A stretch of DNA of 64,000 nt from Neptuniibacter caesariensis (GTDB lineage: Bacteria > Pseudomonadota > Gammaproteobacteria > Pseudomonadales > Balneatricaceae). The notes beneath the pieces were generated by a model. The model was not told the origin of the DNA, did no database searches, and saw nothing but the letters and a program-made list of their open reading frames with translations. This document shows, one piece after another, positions 17,943 to 27,512 of the stretch. The translations under genes were made by a program, and so were the position numbers. The stretch spans positions 1,995,667-2,059,666 of the forward strand of contig NZ_CH724125.1 of assembly GCF_000153345.1 (NCBI RefSeq), read 5' to 3'. Numbering within the stretch: position 1 is the stretch's first letter; the number at the start of each line of letters is the position of its first letter.

Positions 17943-20138
17943 CTAAAAAGTATCCGCGGGGTCGACATCTATGGACCAGCGGACTTTTCTTGATTCTTTG
18001 TTTTGCTCCAGATACCAGCACAGGTTGGCGAGTAACTGGTGCAGAGATTTTCGGTTTTCAGCATAGATCATCAACTGCGCCCTATGCATTCCGGCTCTTT
18101 TCTCCATAGGGGAGGGGAAAGGACCAATCCAGCTTGCATCGTGGGGTAAAAGCATATCGTCTTCCAACTGCTGACGGATGGCAGCCAGAAACGATTCGGC
18201 TCGGCCCTGAGTAGAGGTTTCGGCCCGTAATAGCGCATAGTGAGTATAAGGTGGAAGTTGCGCCATTTTGCGGTTGTGTAGTTCTTCCTGCGCAAAAGCA
18301 CAGTAACCGTGATTTACCAGGGTTTGTAATGTCGGGTGGTCAGCATGGTAAGTTTGCATTAACACTTTACCTGGATGATCTGCTCGACCTGCTCTGCCTG
18401 CGACCTGCAGGATGAGTTGCGCTGTTCGCTCCATACCTCGGAAGTCAGCGCTGAACAGTCCGCTATCTGCGTTTAGGATCGCGACCAGAGTGACTTTGGG
18501 GAAATGGTGGCCTTTAGCCAGCATCTGGGTGCCCACTAAAATGCAGGGATCGCCGGTGTTGACCTTATGCATGATCTCCTGCATCGCGTTTTTGCGTTGG
18601 GTGCTATCGCGGTCGACACGGATGACCGGGAAGTCGGGGAACATGGCTTTAAGCGCCTGTTCACTCCGCTCTGTACCAACACCGACGGGTTGTAGCTGAT
18701 CGCTGTTGCACTCAGGGCAGCGTTGTGGAATTGCAGCTTGCTTATCGCAGTGGTGACAGTGCAGATGTGGTGGTCTTTGGTGCAACGTCATGTGAGCGTC
18801 GCAGCGATTGCAATCGGCTATCCAGCCGCAGTCATGGCAGGTCAGTGTTGGTGAATATCCTCGTCTATTAAGGAAGACTAGCACCTGAGTGCCTGATTCC
18901 AGGTGCTTGCGGATCGCATTGATCAGTGGCGCCGACAAACCTTCACTGAGGTTCTCCTGCCGTATATCCAGTAACTTAAATTCTGGAGGCGCCGAATTGC
19001 CCGCTCGTTGGGTCATTCTCAGCCAGTGATAGCGACCTTCAATAGCATTGTGCAACGTTTCCAAAGAGGGAGTGGCACTGCCAAGAATGACAGGAATTTT
19101 TTCATCCCTAGCGCGCATAACGGAAAGGTCGCGGGCTGAGTAACGGAAACCATCCTGTTGCTTAAAGGAAGCATCATGCTCTTCATCAATAATGATAATG
19201 CCTGGCGCTTTCATCGGGGTGAAAATCGCCGAGCGGGTGCCTATGATGATACGTGCGATACCCTCTCTGGCTTGCAGCCACGCATCGAGGCGCTGGCGAT
19301 CTGTCATGTTTGAGTGCAATGCCACAATAGGTACACTAAAACGCTGCTTGAACCGGCTTACAGTTTGCGGAGTCAGTCCAATTTCAGGCACTAGAACCAG
19401 GGCTTGTTTGCCTTGCCGAAGCACTTTTTCGATTGCCTGAAGATATACTTCAGTTTTACCGGAGCCTGTGACCCCTTCCAGCAAATTGATAGCAAACTCA
19501 TGCTGGCCATTTATATGCTCAATGCAGAGCTGTTGCTCACTATTTAGTGTTAATGGCGCTTCGTGAAGGATCTGTTCATCGTGATGGCTATGTTTCCGCT
19601 GAAATGATTCTGCAAGTCCTTTTTCTGCTAGTGAAGATAAAGCGGATATGTTGGCACCCTCAGCTTTTAATGCGTCGGTGCTGATCCCTTGAGGATGTTC
19701 CAGCAGAAGCTGTAGTAGTTCTATCTGACGTATCGCGTTTGCCTTTAATTGATCAGTAGAGGCCGTTTCAGAGGCTCGCCACAGAGTTTCGTGCTGAAAC
19801 TCACAAGCATTCCCTTTACGCAGTAAGACAGGCAGGGCTTGTTGAATGGCATCCCCCTCGGGGTGTTGGTAATAACTGGCAGCCCATCGAGCTAACTTAA
19901 AAAGGTGTTGTGGCAATGGTGGGCTATTATCGAGGAGCGATTTCACACGTTTTAGCTTATTAAGGCTGAATTCACTCTCTTCGGCTACTTCAATCAGAAC
20001 ACCAATCACCTCGCGTCGACCAAAGGGAGCTATGACACGGATGCCTGGCTGTAGATTCTCTACAGAAATACCCTCGGGGGGCAGATAATCGAACAGTCGG
20101 CGTAAAGGACTAGGTATGGCGAGGCGGAGAATGCTCAT
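17943..20138 (-). CDS. priA: Primosomal protein N' (replication restart helicase)
   Basis: A 731-residue helicase (E. coli 732) that recognises stalled forks and reloads the replisome. The N-terminal DNA-binding domain is followed by Walker A GVTGSGKT (222-229) and the DEEH box (about 316-319). Paired zinc-binding cysteines then appear in [13 protein letters not shown] and in the CHHC and CPEC motifs. Helicase motifs [12 protein letters not shown] and QVAGRAGR lie in the C-terminal half. It is divergent from rpmE, as in Pseudomonas. Confidence 0.97.
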   Translation of the reverse strand: MSILRLAIPSPLRRLFDYLPPEGISVENLQPGIRVIAPFGRREVIGVLIEVAEESEFSLNKLKRVKSLLDNSPPLPQHLFKLARWAASYYQHPEGDAIQQALPVLLRKGNACEFQHETLWRASETASTDQLKANAIRQIELLQLLLEHPQGISTDALKAEGANISALSSLAEKGLAESFQRKHSHHDEQILHEAPLTLNSEQQLCIEHINGQHEFAINLLEGVTGSGKTEVYLQAIEKVLRQGKQALVLVPEIGLTPQTVSRFKQRFSVPIVALHSNMTDRQRLDAWLQAREGIARIIIGTRSAIFTPMKAPGIIIIDEEHDASFKQQDGFRYSARDLSVMRARDEKIPVILGSATPSLETLHNAIEGRYHWLRMTQRAGNSAPPEFKLLDIRQENLSEGLSAPLINAIRKHLESGTQVLVFLNRRGYSPTLTCHDCGWIADCNRCDAHMTLHQRPPHLHCHHCDKQAAIPQRCPECNSDQLQPVGVGTERSEQALKAMFPDFPVIRVDRDSTQRKNAMQEIMHKVNTGDPCILVGTQMLAKGHHFPKVTLVAILNADSGLFSADFRGMERTAQLILQVAGRAGRADHPGKVLMQTYHADHPTLQTLVNHGYCAFAQEELHNRKMAQLPPYTHYALLRAETSTQGRAESFLAAIRQQLEDDMLLPHDASWIGPFPSPMEKRAGMHRAQLMIYAENRKSLHQLLANLCWYLEQNKESRKVRWSIDVDPADTF

Positions 20139-20175
20139 ATTTACGTTAATTGCTCATTATTTAGGCAGTTTTGTG

Positions 20176-20204
20176 TTGCTAAGCTTTATATGCATGCGTA
20201 TAAT
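20176..20204 (+). promoter_or_regulatory. Sigma-70 promoter for rpmE
   Basis: TTGCTA (20176-20181) and a perfect TATAAT (20199-20204) are 17 bases apart. The start point would be near 20211, giving a leader of about 100 bases before the rpmE ATG. A 6-bp hairpin (20222-20227 with 20237-20242) lies early in that leader. L31 synthesis is feedback-controlled in E. coli, but I cannot show that this leader does so. Confidence 0.7.
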
Positions 20205-20311
20205 CCGCCGCCTACTTAACGTACTGATGGTTTAAGTCAGTAGTTTAAATCAATGCGGTGCCTGGCAGAAGAGATGATCAGGTGGCGGCATGAATTCTAT
20301 CGAGGTTTATC

Positions 20312-20527
20312 ATGAAAGCTGGTATCCACCCAGAATACACAGAAATTAACGCAACTTGTTCTTGCGGTAATGTTGTTAAGACCAAGTCTACTCTTGGCAA
20401 AGATCTTCACTTGGACGTTTGCTCCGCTTGCCACCCTTTCTACACTGGTAAGCAGAAAGAAGCGACTTCAGGTGGGCGTATCGATCGCTTCAACAAGCGT
20501 TTCGGTTCTCGCGGCCTGAAAAAATAA
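20312..20527 (+). CDS. rpmE: 50S ribosomal protein L31 (zinc-binding form)
   Basis: A 71-residue L31 protein of the zinc-containing type, with Cys16, Cys18, Cys37 and Cys40 all present. It sits in the large subunit and bridges to the small subunit; its zinc makes it part of the cell's zinc reserve, and the cysteine-free paralogue (ykgM type), if present, lies elsewhere. GAGGT at 20302-20306 is the ribosome site. It has its own sigma-70 promoter and is followed by a strong terminator at 20551-20582. Confidence 0.98.
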   Translation: MKAGIHPEYTEINATCSCGNVVKTKSTLGKDLHLDVCSACHPFYTGKQKEATSGGRIDRFNKRFGSRGLKK

Positions 20528-20538
20528 GTGAAATCGCA

Positions 20539-21312
20539 ATGCGAATTCTAAAAAAAGCGCCTCCATTGTGGGGCGCTTTTTTGTTTACAGGGCTTTGGAT
20601 ACCTAATCTGTATGCTGCCTGCTCTATGCCTTCCTCTGTGCAGCGAGTTCAAGTTGCCCATGTCTATGATGGCGATACTGTCCGCTTGACTGATGGGAGG
20701 CGCATTCGCTTGATCGGTATCAATACGCCTGAAACTGAAAAGGAAGGGATTCCTGCCGAGCCTTACGCGAAAGAAGCCAAATCCCGTTTAGAGGGGATTC
20801 TTGCAGGGGCTGATATAAAGTTACTTCCTGGGCGTCAGTCCTATGACCGTTATAAGCGCAAATTAGCCTATTTGTTTGCAGATGGTGCTCTTGTATCAGA
20901 AATGTTGATAGAAGAGGGATTGGGTCATTATGTGGCTATTCCTCCCAATACTCGTTTTCTGGGCTGTCTTAGTGATGCTGAAGCAATAGCACGTAAAAAG
21001 GGTGAAGCGCTATGGTCTGAGCCTGTTCGGGATGTGGCGGCACTGCATTCCGGAGAGAGTGGATTTCGCCTGTTAAGAGGGCGCGTTGCTGCCGTTAAAA
21101 CAATCAAAACGGGTTATATATTAGAAATTGAATCTCAGTTGGCGATAAAGATTAGTAAGGAAACGTCATTACTGTTTGATCAATCATTGGAAAAACTGCT
21201 TGGGCGTGAGGTGGAAGTTCGTGGCTGGATCAGACCAAAATCAGCTAAAACTCCTAAGCATTATCTGCCTTGGTTTATGCAGTTAACCCATCCTGCTCAA
21301 TTACGTATTTAG
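20539..21312 (+). CDS. Secreted thermonuclease-like (SNase-fold) nuclease
   Basis: A 257-residue protein with a signal-peptide-like start (LWGAFLFTGLWIPNLYAAC) followed by a staphylococcal-nuclease OB fold: HVYDGDTVRL at 41-50, then RLIGINTPE with Arg58 and Glu65, then DRYKRKLAYLF with the later catalytic Arg. These match the calcium and phosphate-contacting residues of SNase. The second half (about 165-250) is an extra domain with an OB-like appearance. The Cys28 context (YAAC) is only a poor lipobox. The first codons coincide with the rpmE terminator, and the ribosome site is weak, so expression may be low or read-through dependent; an internal ATG at Met30 would lose the signal peptide. 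Confidence 0.82.
   Translation: MRILKKAPPLWGAFLFTGLWIPNLYAACSMPSSVQRVQVAHVYDGDTVRLTDGRRIRLIGINTPETEKEGIPAEPYAKEAKSRLEGILAGADIKLLPGRQSYDRYKRKLAYLFADGALVSEMLIEEGLGHYVAIPPNTRFLGCLSDAEAIARKKGEALWSEPVRDVAALHSGESGFRLLRGRVAAVKTIKTGYILEIESQLAIKISKETSLLFDQSLEKLLGREVEVRGWIRPKSAKTPKHYLPWFMQLTHPAQLRI
20551..20582 (+). terminator. Rho-independent terminator after rpmE, inside the nuclease gene
   Basis: AAAAAAGCGCC (20551-20561) pairs with GGCGCTTTTTT (20572-20582) around a ten-base loop: a textbook terminator 24 bases after the rpmE stop. It lies 12 bases inside the nuclease reading frame, encoding KKAPPLWGAFLF of the signal peptide. Confidence 0.88.
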
Positions 21313-21473
21313 ACTAAGATATTGCTCAATAGAGACTTCCAGATAGGTTTTTTTAGTTCTTTAGGCTTATCGGTCAGAAAAAAAGCCTGTTGAATGATTC
21401 TGATAGTTGTTCGAAATAACCCTTTTCTATATAGTTCTTTGTTCGACTTTTTAACTAGATTGGAACAGCAGCT

Positions 21474-22721
21474 ATGTCTGAAGATATGAAACAAGCCGCT
21501 CTTGATTACCATGAGTTTCCGCGCCCGGGTAAAATCAGCGTGGAACTTTCTACAGAGGCTGAATCTCAGCTTGACCTTTCTCTGGCGTACAGCCCGGGTG
21601 TAGCGGAGCCGGTTCGTGAGATCGCAAAGGATCCTGAAAATGCATACCGTTACACGGCAAAGGGTAACCTGGTCGCAGTAATTTCTAACGGCTCTGCAAT
21701 TCTGGGTCTGGGCGACTTAGGTCCTCTGGCATCCAAGCCTGTTATGGAAGGTAAGGCTCTGTTGTTCAAGCGTTTTGCTGGCCTTGATTCTATTGATATC
21801 GAAGTTGATGCTGAGAGTCCGCAGGCTTTTATCGACACAGTAGCACGCATTGCAGATACTTTTGGTGGTATCAACCTAGAAGATATTAAGGCACCAGAGT
21901 GCTTTGAGATCGAGCGTGTTCTGATTGAGCGTTGTAATATTCCAGTATTCCATGATGATCAGCACGGTACAGCGATTGTAACGGCTGCCGGCATGATCAA
22001 TGCTCTGGAAATTGCAGGTAAAAAACTGGAAGAGGCATCTATCGTATGTCTGGGCGCAGGTGCTGCCGCTCACGCATGTATGAAGCTTCTGGTTAATATG
22101 GGCGCTAAAGTAGAAAATATCTACATGATTGATCGTACGGGTGTTATCCACTCTGGTCGTGAAAATCTGACGCCTGAGAAAGCGGCGTTTGCATCTGAAA
22201 CTGATAAGCGTACTCTGGACGATGCAATTGATGGCGCTGACGTATTTGTTGGCCTGTCTGGTCCTAACCTGCTATCAGGTGAGCAGCTTTCCAAGATGGC
22301 CGCTAACCCGGTTGTATTTGCGTGCGCAAACCCTGACCCAGAGATTCGTCCTGAACTTGCTCACGAAACGCGTGATGATGTAATCATGGCAACAGGTCGT
22401 TCAGACTTCCCTAACCAGGTGAACAATGTTCTTGGCTTCCCATTCATCTTCCGTGGTGCGATGGATGTTCGCGCAACGGCGATCAACGAAGAGATGAAAG
22501 CTGCGGCGGTGCGTGCATTGGCTGAGCTGGCTAAAGAGCCTGTAACGCAGGAAGTACTGGATGCTTACGGTCTGGATTCTCTGGAATTCGGTAGTGACTA
22601 CATCATTCCAAAAGCGACTGATTCCCGTCTGCTAGGCGCGGTTTCAACTGCAGTTGCTCAGGCAGCTATCGATACAGGTGTTGCTCGACTGCCACTACCA
22701 GACAATTACCCACTGTCTTAA
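21474..22721 (+). CDS. maeB: Malic enzyme (oxaloacetate-decarboxylating malate dehydrogenase), short form
   Basis: A 415-residue malic enzyme that converts malate to pyruvate and CO2, making NADH or NADPH. It lacks the C-terminal phosphotransacetylase-like domain of E. coli MaeB and so resembles the short bacterial form. Blocks include the opening YSPGVAEP, the KGNLVAVISNGSAILGLGD region, the metal-site stretch FGGINLEDIKAPECFEIE, HDDQHGTAIV and the dinucleotide motif LGAGAAAHAC. Together with malate synthase G it could feed acetate or glyoxylate carbon towards pyruvate. Cofactor preference is not certain from sequence. It ends at a shared terminator with mrcA. Confidence 0.94.
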   Translation: MSEDMKQAALDYHEFPRPGKISVELSTEAESQLDLSLAYSPGVAEPVREIAKDPENAYRYTAKGNLVAVISNGSAILGLGDLGPLASKPVMEGKALLFKRFAGLDSIDIEVDAESPQAFIDTVARIADTFGGINLEDIKAPECFEIERVLIERCNIPVFHDDQHGTAIVTAAGMINALEIAGKKLEEASIVCLGAGAAAHACMKLLVNMGAKVENIYMIDRTGVIHSGRENLTPEKAAFASETDKRTLDDAIDGADVFVGLSGPNLLSGEQLSKMAANPVVFACANPDPEIRPELAHETRDDVIMATGRSDFPNQVNNVLGFPFIFRGAMDVRATAINEEMKAAAVRALAELAKEPVTQEVLDAYGLDSLEFGSDYIIPKATDSRLLGAVSTAVAQAAIDTGVARLPLPDNYPLS

Positions 22722-22736
22722 TGGCGAGTTAAGTAT

Positions 22737-22767
22737 AAAAAAAAACCGGCTTATAGCCGGTTTTTTT
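22737..22767. terminator. Bidirectional terminator between maeB and mrcA
   Basis: AAAAACCGGC (22741-22750) pairs with GCCGGTTTTT (22756-22765) around TTATA, with A and T runs on both sides. It serves the convergent maeB (ends 22721) and mrcA (ends 22783). Confidence 0.92.
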
Positions 22768-22782
22768 GTGTCTGACTGTTAC

Positions 22783-25131
22783 TTAAAAGAGTTCTTCTGC
22801 TGCGTTGCTTTGTCTGCTGCTGGAAGGTGACGCATAGCCTCTTGGGATATTAGGTTTGCGGAAGAACTCATAGATAGCGTCTGACTGCCCAGGATAGGCT
22901 AGCTTTCCGCTTTTAGGGTCGATTTTTACGCTCACAATACCTTCAGGTGGAGAGGGGGCGTTTTCAGGCTTTTCTTTCAACGCTTCACGCATGAAATCAA
23001 TCCATATAGGTAATGCCGCGGTACCACCAAACTCTCTTCTGCCTAGTGTTGTTGGTTGGTCAAAGCCTACCCAAGCGGTAGCAACATAGTCCCTATTGAA
23101 ACCTGAGAACCAGGCGTCCTTCTGGTCATTGGTTGTACCTGTTTTTCCAGCGATGTCTGTGCGTTTCAATACAAGGGCTTTACGACCAGTGCCGCGCTTA
23201 ATCACATCCTGCATTATGTTGTAAGTCAGGAAGGTGACCTTTTCATCGTAAATCCGGGGGGCCTTGTTGGGAATTTCCTCTGTGCATTCACTACAGACTG
23301 TTAAAGGTTTGGCGGTGTGAAGTGCTTCGCCAAAAGAGTTTTCGATTCGTTGTATGAAATAAGGGTTGACCTTATAGCCGCCGTTAGCGAAAGAGGCATA
23401 GCCTGTCACTAGCTGGAGAGGGGTTACATCAGCGCTACCTAGTGATAAGGAAAGGTTGTTAGGGAGTTTCGTGCGGTCAAACCCAGCAAGGTCCAGATAG
23501 GATTGAGCTGTATCAATACCAATAGCTCTAAGAAGGCGAATAGATACCAGGTTTCTGGAACGGTATAGGGCTTCTCTTAAGCGTGTGGGTCCATAAAACT
23601 TTTTGCTTGAGTTTTCAGGACGCCAGTTGCCTTCCAGTTTTTTATCATGGAAAACAATTGGGGCATCGTTAATCAGTGACGCAGCCGAATAGCCTTTATC
23701 TAAAGCCGCAGCATAAATGAATGGTTTAAAGTTAGATCCGGGTTGGCGAACAGCCTGGGTGCTGCGATTAAACTTGTTATGGGTGAAATTAAAACCACCG
23801 ACCAGTGATACTATGGCGCCATCCTGAGGATTCAGAGCGACCATTGCACCTTGTACTTTAGGGATTTGAGTAAGGTGAAGCTCGCCATCCTTTTCACGGA
23901 TTCTGATCAGATCACCCGTTGCCATAATATCGCTGGCTTTCTTAGGTGATTTTCCAACGCGGTTTACTGATTTGTATGGTTTTGCCCAGGACATGCCTTC
24001 CCACTTCAGCGTAGCTTTTTCGCCATCTTTTAACAGAAGCTCGGCCTCTTTATCGCCTGTAGACAAAACAACAGCAGGTTTTAAAACGCCATAAGAGATA
24101 GTCTTATTAAGTTTTTTCTGAATCTCGACCATCGATTCCTGTGTTAGGTCCCATTTGGCTTCAGCGCCGAGGTACCCATGACGTTCAGAGTAGGCAATGA
24201 GACCATTAGAAACAGCTACATTGGCACTGCTTTGTAAGGAGCTGTCTAAAGTGGTGTAAACCTTATAGCCATCTGTGTATAGGTTTTCGCCATATTTGTC
24301 GTAAAGGTTCTTACGAACCATCTCGGCGACGTAGTAAGCACGCAATTCAATGTCGCTGGTATGGTATTTGGCCGTAACTGGAGATTTAGTTGCTTCTTCC
24401 AGTTGCTGGTCATTAATGAAACTGAGCGAGTGCATTCGCTTTAAAATCCAGTTGCGGCGCTCAATTGCTCGACTAGGATTGGTAATGGGGTTAAAGGCAG
24501 AAGGAGCTTTTGGTAAGCCTGCAATCATTGCGTGTTGGGCAAGGCTCAAGTTTTCGATGTCTTTGCCGTAATAGACATTGGCAGCAGCCTGAATACCGTA
24601 AGAACGATGGCCAAGGTAAATTTTATTTATGTAGAGTTCAAAGATCTCTTCTTTACTTAGTTCCTGCTCAATCCTTAGTGCTAGCAGGATCTCCATGAAC
24701 TTACGTGTAAATGTGCGTTCACGAGTAAGGAAAAAGTTTTTTGCAACCTGCATTGTAATGGTCGAGCCGCCACTTTGGATTTTTCCTGTGGTAGCTAATT
24801 GAAAGGCAGCTCGGGTAAGGCCTTTGATGTCGATGCCGAAATGGTCGAAGAAGCGACTATCTTCGGCGGCAGTCAGTGCATGGGTAAATTGAGGAGGTAT
24901 TTCAGAAAAATTAATCGGGGTACGGCGCTTTTCGCCAAACTCAGCGATTAACTTTTCATCCTGGGAATAAATTCTAAGAGGGGTTTGGAATTTTACTTCG
25001 CGCAATGATTCGACATCTGGAAGCTTTGGTGAGAAGTAAAAATATGCCCCTGCAAGCGCTATGCTTCCTAGGAAAAAACAGAAAATACCTAATTTAAACA
25101 AAAGTTTGAAAAACGAAACCATAGCTGACAT
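22783..25131 (-). CDS. mrcA: Penicillin-binding protein 1a
   Basis: A 782-residue bifunctional peptidoglycan synthase. One N-terminal membrane helix (about 8-33) anchors it. The glycosyltransferase domain carries the catalytic Glu90 in AAEDSRFFDHFG and the later GGSTITMQVAKN and RKFMEILLALRIE blocks. An OB/linker region follows. The transpeptidase domain has Ser-x-x-Lys in QPGSNFKPF, SRN and KTGT (GKTGTTNDQKDAWF). It polymerises glycan chains and crosslinks peptides. It is divergent from pilMNOPQ, the order seen in Pseudomonas (ponA beside pilM). Confidence 0.97.
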   Translation of the reverse strand: MSAMVSFFKLLFKLGIFCFFLGSIALAGAYFYFSPKLPDVESLREVKFQTPLRIYSQDEKLIAEFGEKRRTPINFSEIPPQFTHALTAAEDSRFFDHFGIDIKGLTRAAFQLATTGKIQSGGSTITMQVAKNFFLTRERTFTRKFMEILLALRIEQELSKEEIFELYINKIYLGHRSYGIQAAANVYYGKDIENLSLAQHAMIAGLPKAPSAFNPITNPSRAIERRNWILKRMHSLSFINDQQLEEATKSPVTAKYHTSDIELRAYYVAEMVRKNLYDKYGENLYTDGYKVYTTLDSSLQSSANVAVSNGLIAYSERHGYLGAEAKWDLTQESMVEIQKKLNKTISYGVLKPAVVLSTGDKEAELLLKDGEKATLKWEGMSWAKPYKSVNRVGKSPKKASDIMATGDLIRIREKDGELHLTQIPKVQGAMVALNPQDGAIVSLVGGFNFTHNKFNRSTQAVRQPGSNFKPFIYAAALDKGYSAASLINDAPIVFHDKKLEGNWRPENSSKKFYGPTRLREALYRSRNLVSIRLLRAIGIDTAQSYLDLAGFDRTKLPNNLSLSLGSADVTPLQLVTGYASFANGGYKVNPYFIQRIENSFGEALHTAKPLTVCSECTEEIPNKAPRIYDEKVTFLTYNIMQDVIKRGTGRKALVLKRTDIAGKTGTTNDQKDAWFSGFNRDYVATAWVGFDQPTTLGRREFGGTAALPIWIDFMREALKEKPENAPSPPEGIVSVKIDPKSGKLAYPGQSDAIYEFFRKPNIPRGYASPSSSRQSNAAEELF

Positions 25132-25293
25132 GCTAGTCTTAATATAAGAAAAAATTGATAAAGGTCTATTATATAGACACCTGATAGTGATCCTCTAGCA
25201 GTAATTTGTTTTTAATTTTTACAATTAAGCGCTAGAGTTGAATATAGAGTAGTTACTATACATTAACGCAACATTAAGTTAGGGAATTCGTTT

Positions 25294-26355
25294 GTGTTTG
25301 GCTTTCTGGGGAATAAGTCGGGTAGCTTGGTTGGGGTGGATGTAGGTTCATCCTCAGTAAAACTTGTTGCTTTATCAAAAAGTGGCAATGGCTTCTCACT
25401 GGAAGCCTATGCCGTGGTCTCTCTACCTCCCACCGCTGTTATTGATGGCAACATTCAAGATGTCATTGAAGTAACCACGACAATAGAAAAGGCCGTTAAG
25501 GTTGCGGGCGGTAAAATGTCTTCTGCAGTAGCCGCTGTACCTGCCTCTGCTGTTATCACAAAAAAAATAGAAATGAGTAATGCTTTTACTGAATTCGAAT
25601 TAGAAGATCAGATTAAGGTAGAAGCGGACCAATTCATTCCATACCCTCTTGATGAAGTTGCTCTGGATTTTGAGGTTCAAGGCAAGGTTCCTAACAATGA
25701 CAGTCTCAATAAAATATTACTGGTTGCCTGTAGGAAAAGTGATGTGGAGCAGAGGGAAGATGCTATCGGTGGAGCAGGTCTCAAATGCTTAGTCGTAGAT
25801 GTTGATACTTATGCCGTAGAAAGAGCTTTTCCTTTGTTAATAAATGAAGAGGTGGGGAGTGAAAACCTGGTTGGCGTGGTGGATATTGGTGCGGCAACCT
25901 TGACTTTAAATGTGTTTAAGTCTGGTGAGATTGTTTATAGCCGAGAACAGGCTTTTGGGGGTAATGATCTAACCAATTCGATTCATCAGCAATATGGAAT
26001 GAGTATCGAAGAGGTAGAGCAGTCTTTACGGTTAGGTGATATATCGTCAGAGATTAATGAAATGATTGTTATGCCATTCAGGGGTACGGTAGCTCAGCAG
26101 GTATCCAGATCATTACAATTCTTCTACTCGTCAGGAGCTCATAGTGAGCTATCCGTCTTATATCTCTCTGGAGGTACATCTACAATCGATGGGCTGGTTG
26201 ATCAGTTGACGGAAGAGTTGGGTATACCTACAAAAATGGCTAACCCTTTTTCTAGTTTAGCTATTAATTCAAGGGTGAATCGCTCCCGATTAGATAGAGA
26301 TGCTCCGTCCTTGATTAAAGCGTGTGGCCTTGCAATGCGCGGATTTGAGGGATAA
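25294..26355 (+). CDS. pilM: Type IV pilus inner-membrane-associated ATPase PilM
   Basis: A 353-residue actin-like cytoplasmic protein that binds the N-terminus of PilN and links the pilus alignment complex to the motor. The opening GSLVGVDVGSSSVKLVAL is the actin-fold phosphate-1 strand; VGVVDIGAATLTLNVF is phosphate-2; LYLSGGTSTIDGL is the adenosine-side motif. GTG start. First gene of pilMNOPQ, with three bases to pilN. Confidence 0.96.
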   Translation: MFGFLGNKSGSLVGVDVGSSSVKLVALSKSGNGFSLEAYAVVSLPPTAVIDGNIQDVIEVTTTIEKAVKVAGGKMSSAVAAVPASAVITKKIEMSNAFTEFELEDQIKVEADQFIPYPLDEVALDFEVQGKVPNNDSLNKILLVACRKSDVEQREDAIGGAGLKCLVVDVDTYAVERAFPLLINEEVGSENLVGVVDIGAATLTLNVFKSGEIVYSREQAFGGNDLTNSIHQQYGMSIEEVEQSLRLGDISSEINEMIVMPFRGTVAQQVSRSLQFFYSSGAHSELSVLYLSGGTSTIDGLVDQLTEELGIPTKMANPFSSLAINSRVNRSRLDRDAPSLIKACGLAMRGFEG

Positions 26356-26358
26356 AAG

Positions 26359-26907
26359 ATGGCGACAATTAATTTAAGGCCATGGCGAGAAGAGTTAGCG
26401 CAAGAGAGACAGAAACAGTTCTCGATGAACTTACTTGGAGCGGCTGTTTTTGCTGGTCTGATTGTTTTTGCCGTTGGCTTCTATTTTGATGAAATGAAAA
26501 ACCGCCAGTTAGAGCGTAACAATTATTTGAAAGCTGAGACTGCAAAGCTTGATAAGCAGATAGCTCAAATTAAAGAGCTTAAAGCTAAGAAAGAGGCCTT
26601 ATTACAAAGGTTGAATACAATTCAAAATTTGCAAAGTTCTCGACCGGTCATTGTTAGGAATTTTGATGAGCTGGTTAGAGTATTGCCTGATGGTGTGCAC
26701 TACTCTTCTTTAACTCGGACGGGAGCAAATGTCTCGATTACCGGGATGGCGGCTGACAAACTTGACGTTTCAACGTTGATGAGGAATCTAGATCAATCCC
26801 TCTGGTTTGGAGAGCCCAGCTTGAGTAGTGTAGGCCAGGTCCAGGAAGATTCTAATAGCTTCAATCTGAATGTCCCTGTTGTTCTTCCAAAACCGGAGGC
26901 AAATTAA
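26359..26907 (+). CDS. pilN: Type IV pilus assembly protein PilN
   Basis: A 182-residue bitopic inner-membrane protein. The conserved cytoplasmic opening INLRPWREE (about 4-12) is the PilM-binding peptide. A transmembrane helix spans about 23-42, then a coiled coil (LDKQIAQIKELKAKKEALLQ), then a ferredoxin-like periplasmic domain. It pairs with PilO. GAGGGA ribosome site just before the ATG. Confidence 0.95.
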   Translation: MATINLRPWREELAQERQKQFSMNLLGAAVFAGLIVFAVGFYFDEMKNRQLERNNYLKAETAKLDKQIAQIKELKAKKEALLQRLNTIQNLQSSRPVIVRNFDELVRVLPDGVHYSSLTRTGANVSITGMAADKLDVSTLMRNLDQSLWFGEPSLSSVGQVQEDSNSFNLNVPVVLPKPEAN

Positions 26908-26908
26908 G

Positions 26909-27505
26909 ATGAGCATGGTTAAGAATGCTTTCAAGGGTTTTGATCCTAATAATCTAGACTTTGCAACTTCTGGTAATTGGCCTGTAGGTGTCAAGGTCAT
27001 TTGTTATCTTTTGGTTATAGCTGCATTGGTTGCTGCAGGTTGGCATTTTTATGCGGTAGATAAACAAAAAAACCTCCGTAAGGAGATTTCTAAAGAACAG
27101 CAGTTGAAAGACATCTATGCCCAAAAAGCGCATCAGGTTGCAAACCTTGAAGCGTTGCAGAAACAGATGGAAGACGTTGAAGAGCGTTTTGCAGAATTGA
27201 AGAAACAATTACCAACTCAGAAAGAAGTGCCAGGGTTACTTGATGATTTAACTTTGCTAGGTACCGGTAGTGGATTGAGTATAGGCTCCATATCACTTCA
27301 GTCTGAAACTAAACAGGATTTTTATATAGAACTACCAATAAATATCTCTGTTATAGGCTCATATCATCAATTAGGGCAGTTTGTAAGTGGTATAGCAGCT
27401 TTACCTAGGATTGTTACCTTGCATAATTATTCTATAACTCCAACAGGGCAACAAGTAACTATGAATATCAGTGCTAAAACTTATAGATTTGATGATGCGA
27501 AGTAG
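26909..27505 (+). CDS. pilO: Type IV pilus assembly protein PilO
   Basis: A 198-residue partner of PilN with the same layout: short cytoplasmic tail, transmembrane helix at about 28-50, coiled coil (ALQKQMEDVEERFAELKKQL), periplasmic domain with VIGSYHQLGQFVSGIAALPR typical of PilO. I chose the ATG at 26909, which has GGAGG ten bases upstream; an in-frame ATG at 26870 would overlap pilN and lacks a ribosome site. Confidence 0.95.
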   Translation: MSMVKNAFKGFDPNNLDFATSGNWPVGVKVICYLLVIAALVAAGWHFYAVDKQKNLRKEISKEQQLKDIYAQKAHQVANLEALQKQMEDVEERFAELKKQLPTQKEVPGLLDDLTLLGTGSGLSIGSISLQSETKQDFYIELPINISVIGSYHQLGQFVSGIAALPRIVTLHNYSITPTGQQVTMNISAKTYRFDDAK

Positions 27506-27512
27506 GTTTCTT

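Noticed and set aside
17813-17968. Extended N-terminus for ArgS
   Set aside because: In-frame but unlike any ArgS; the ATG at 17812 gives the normal N-terminal domain.
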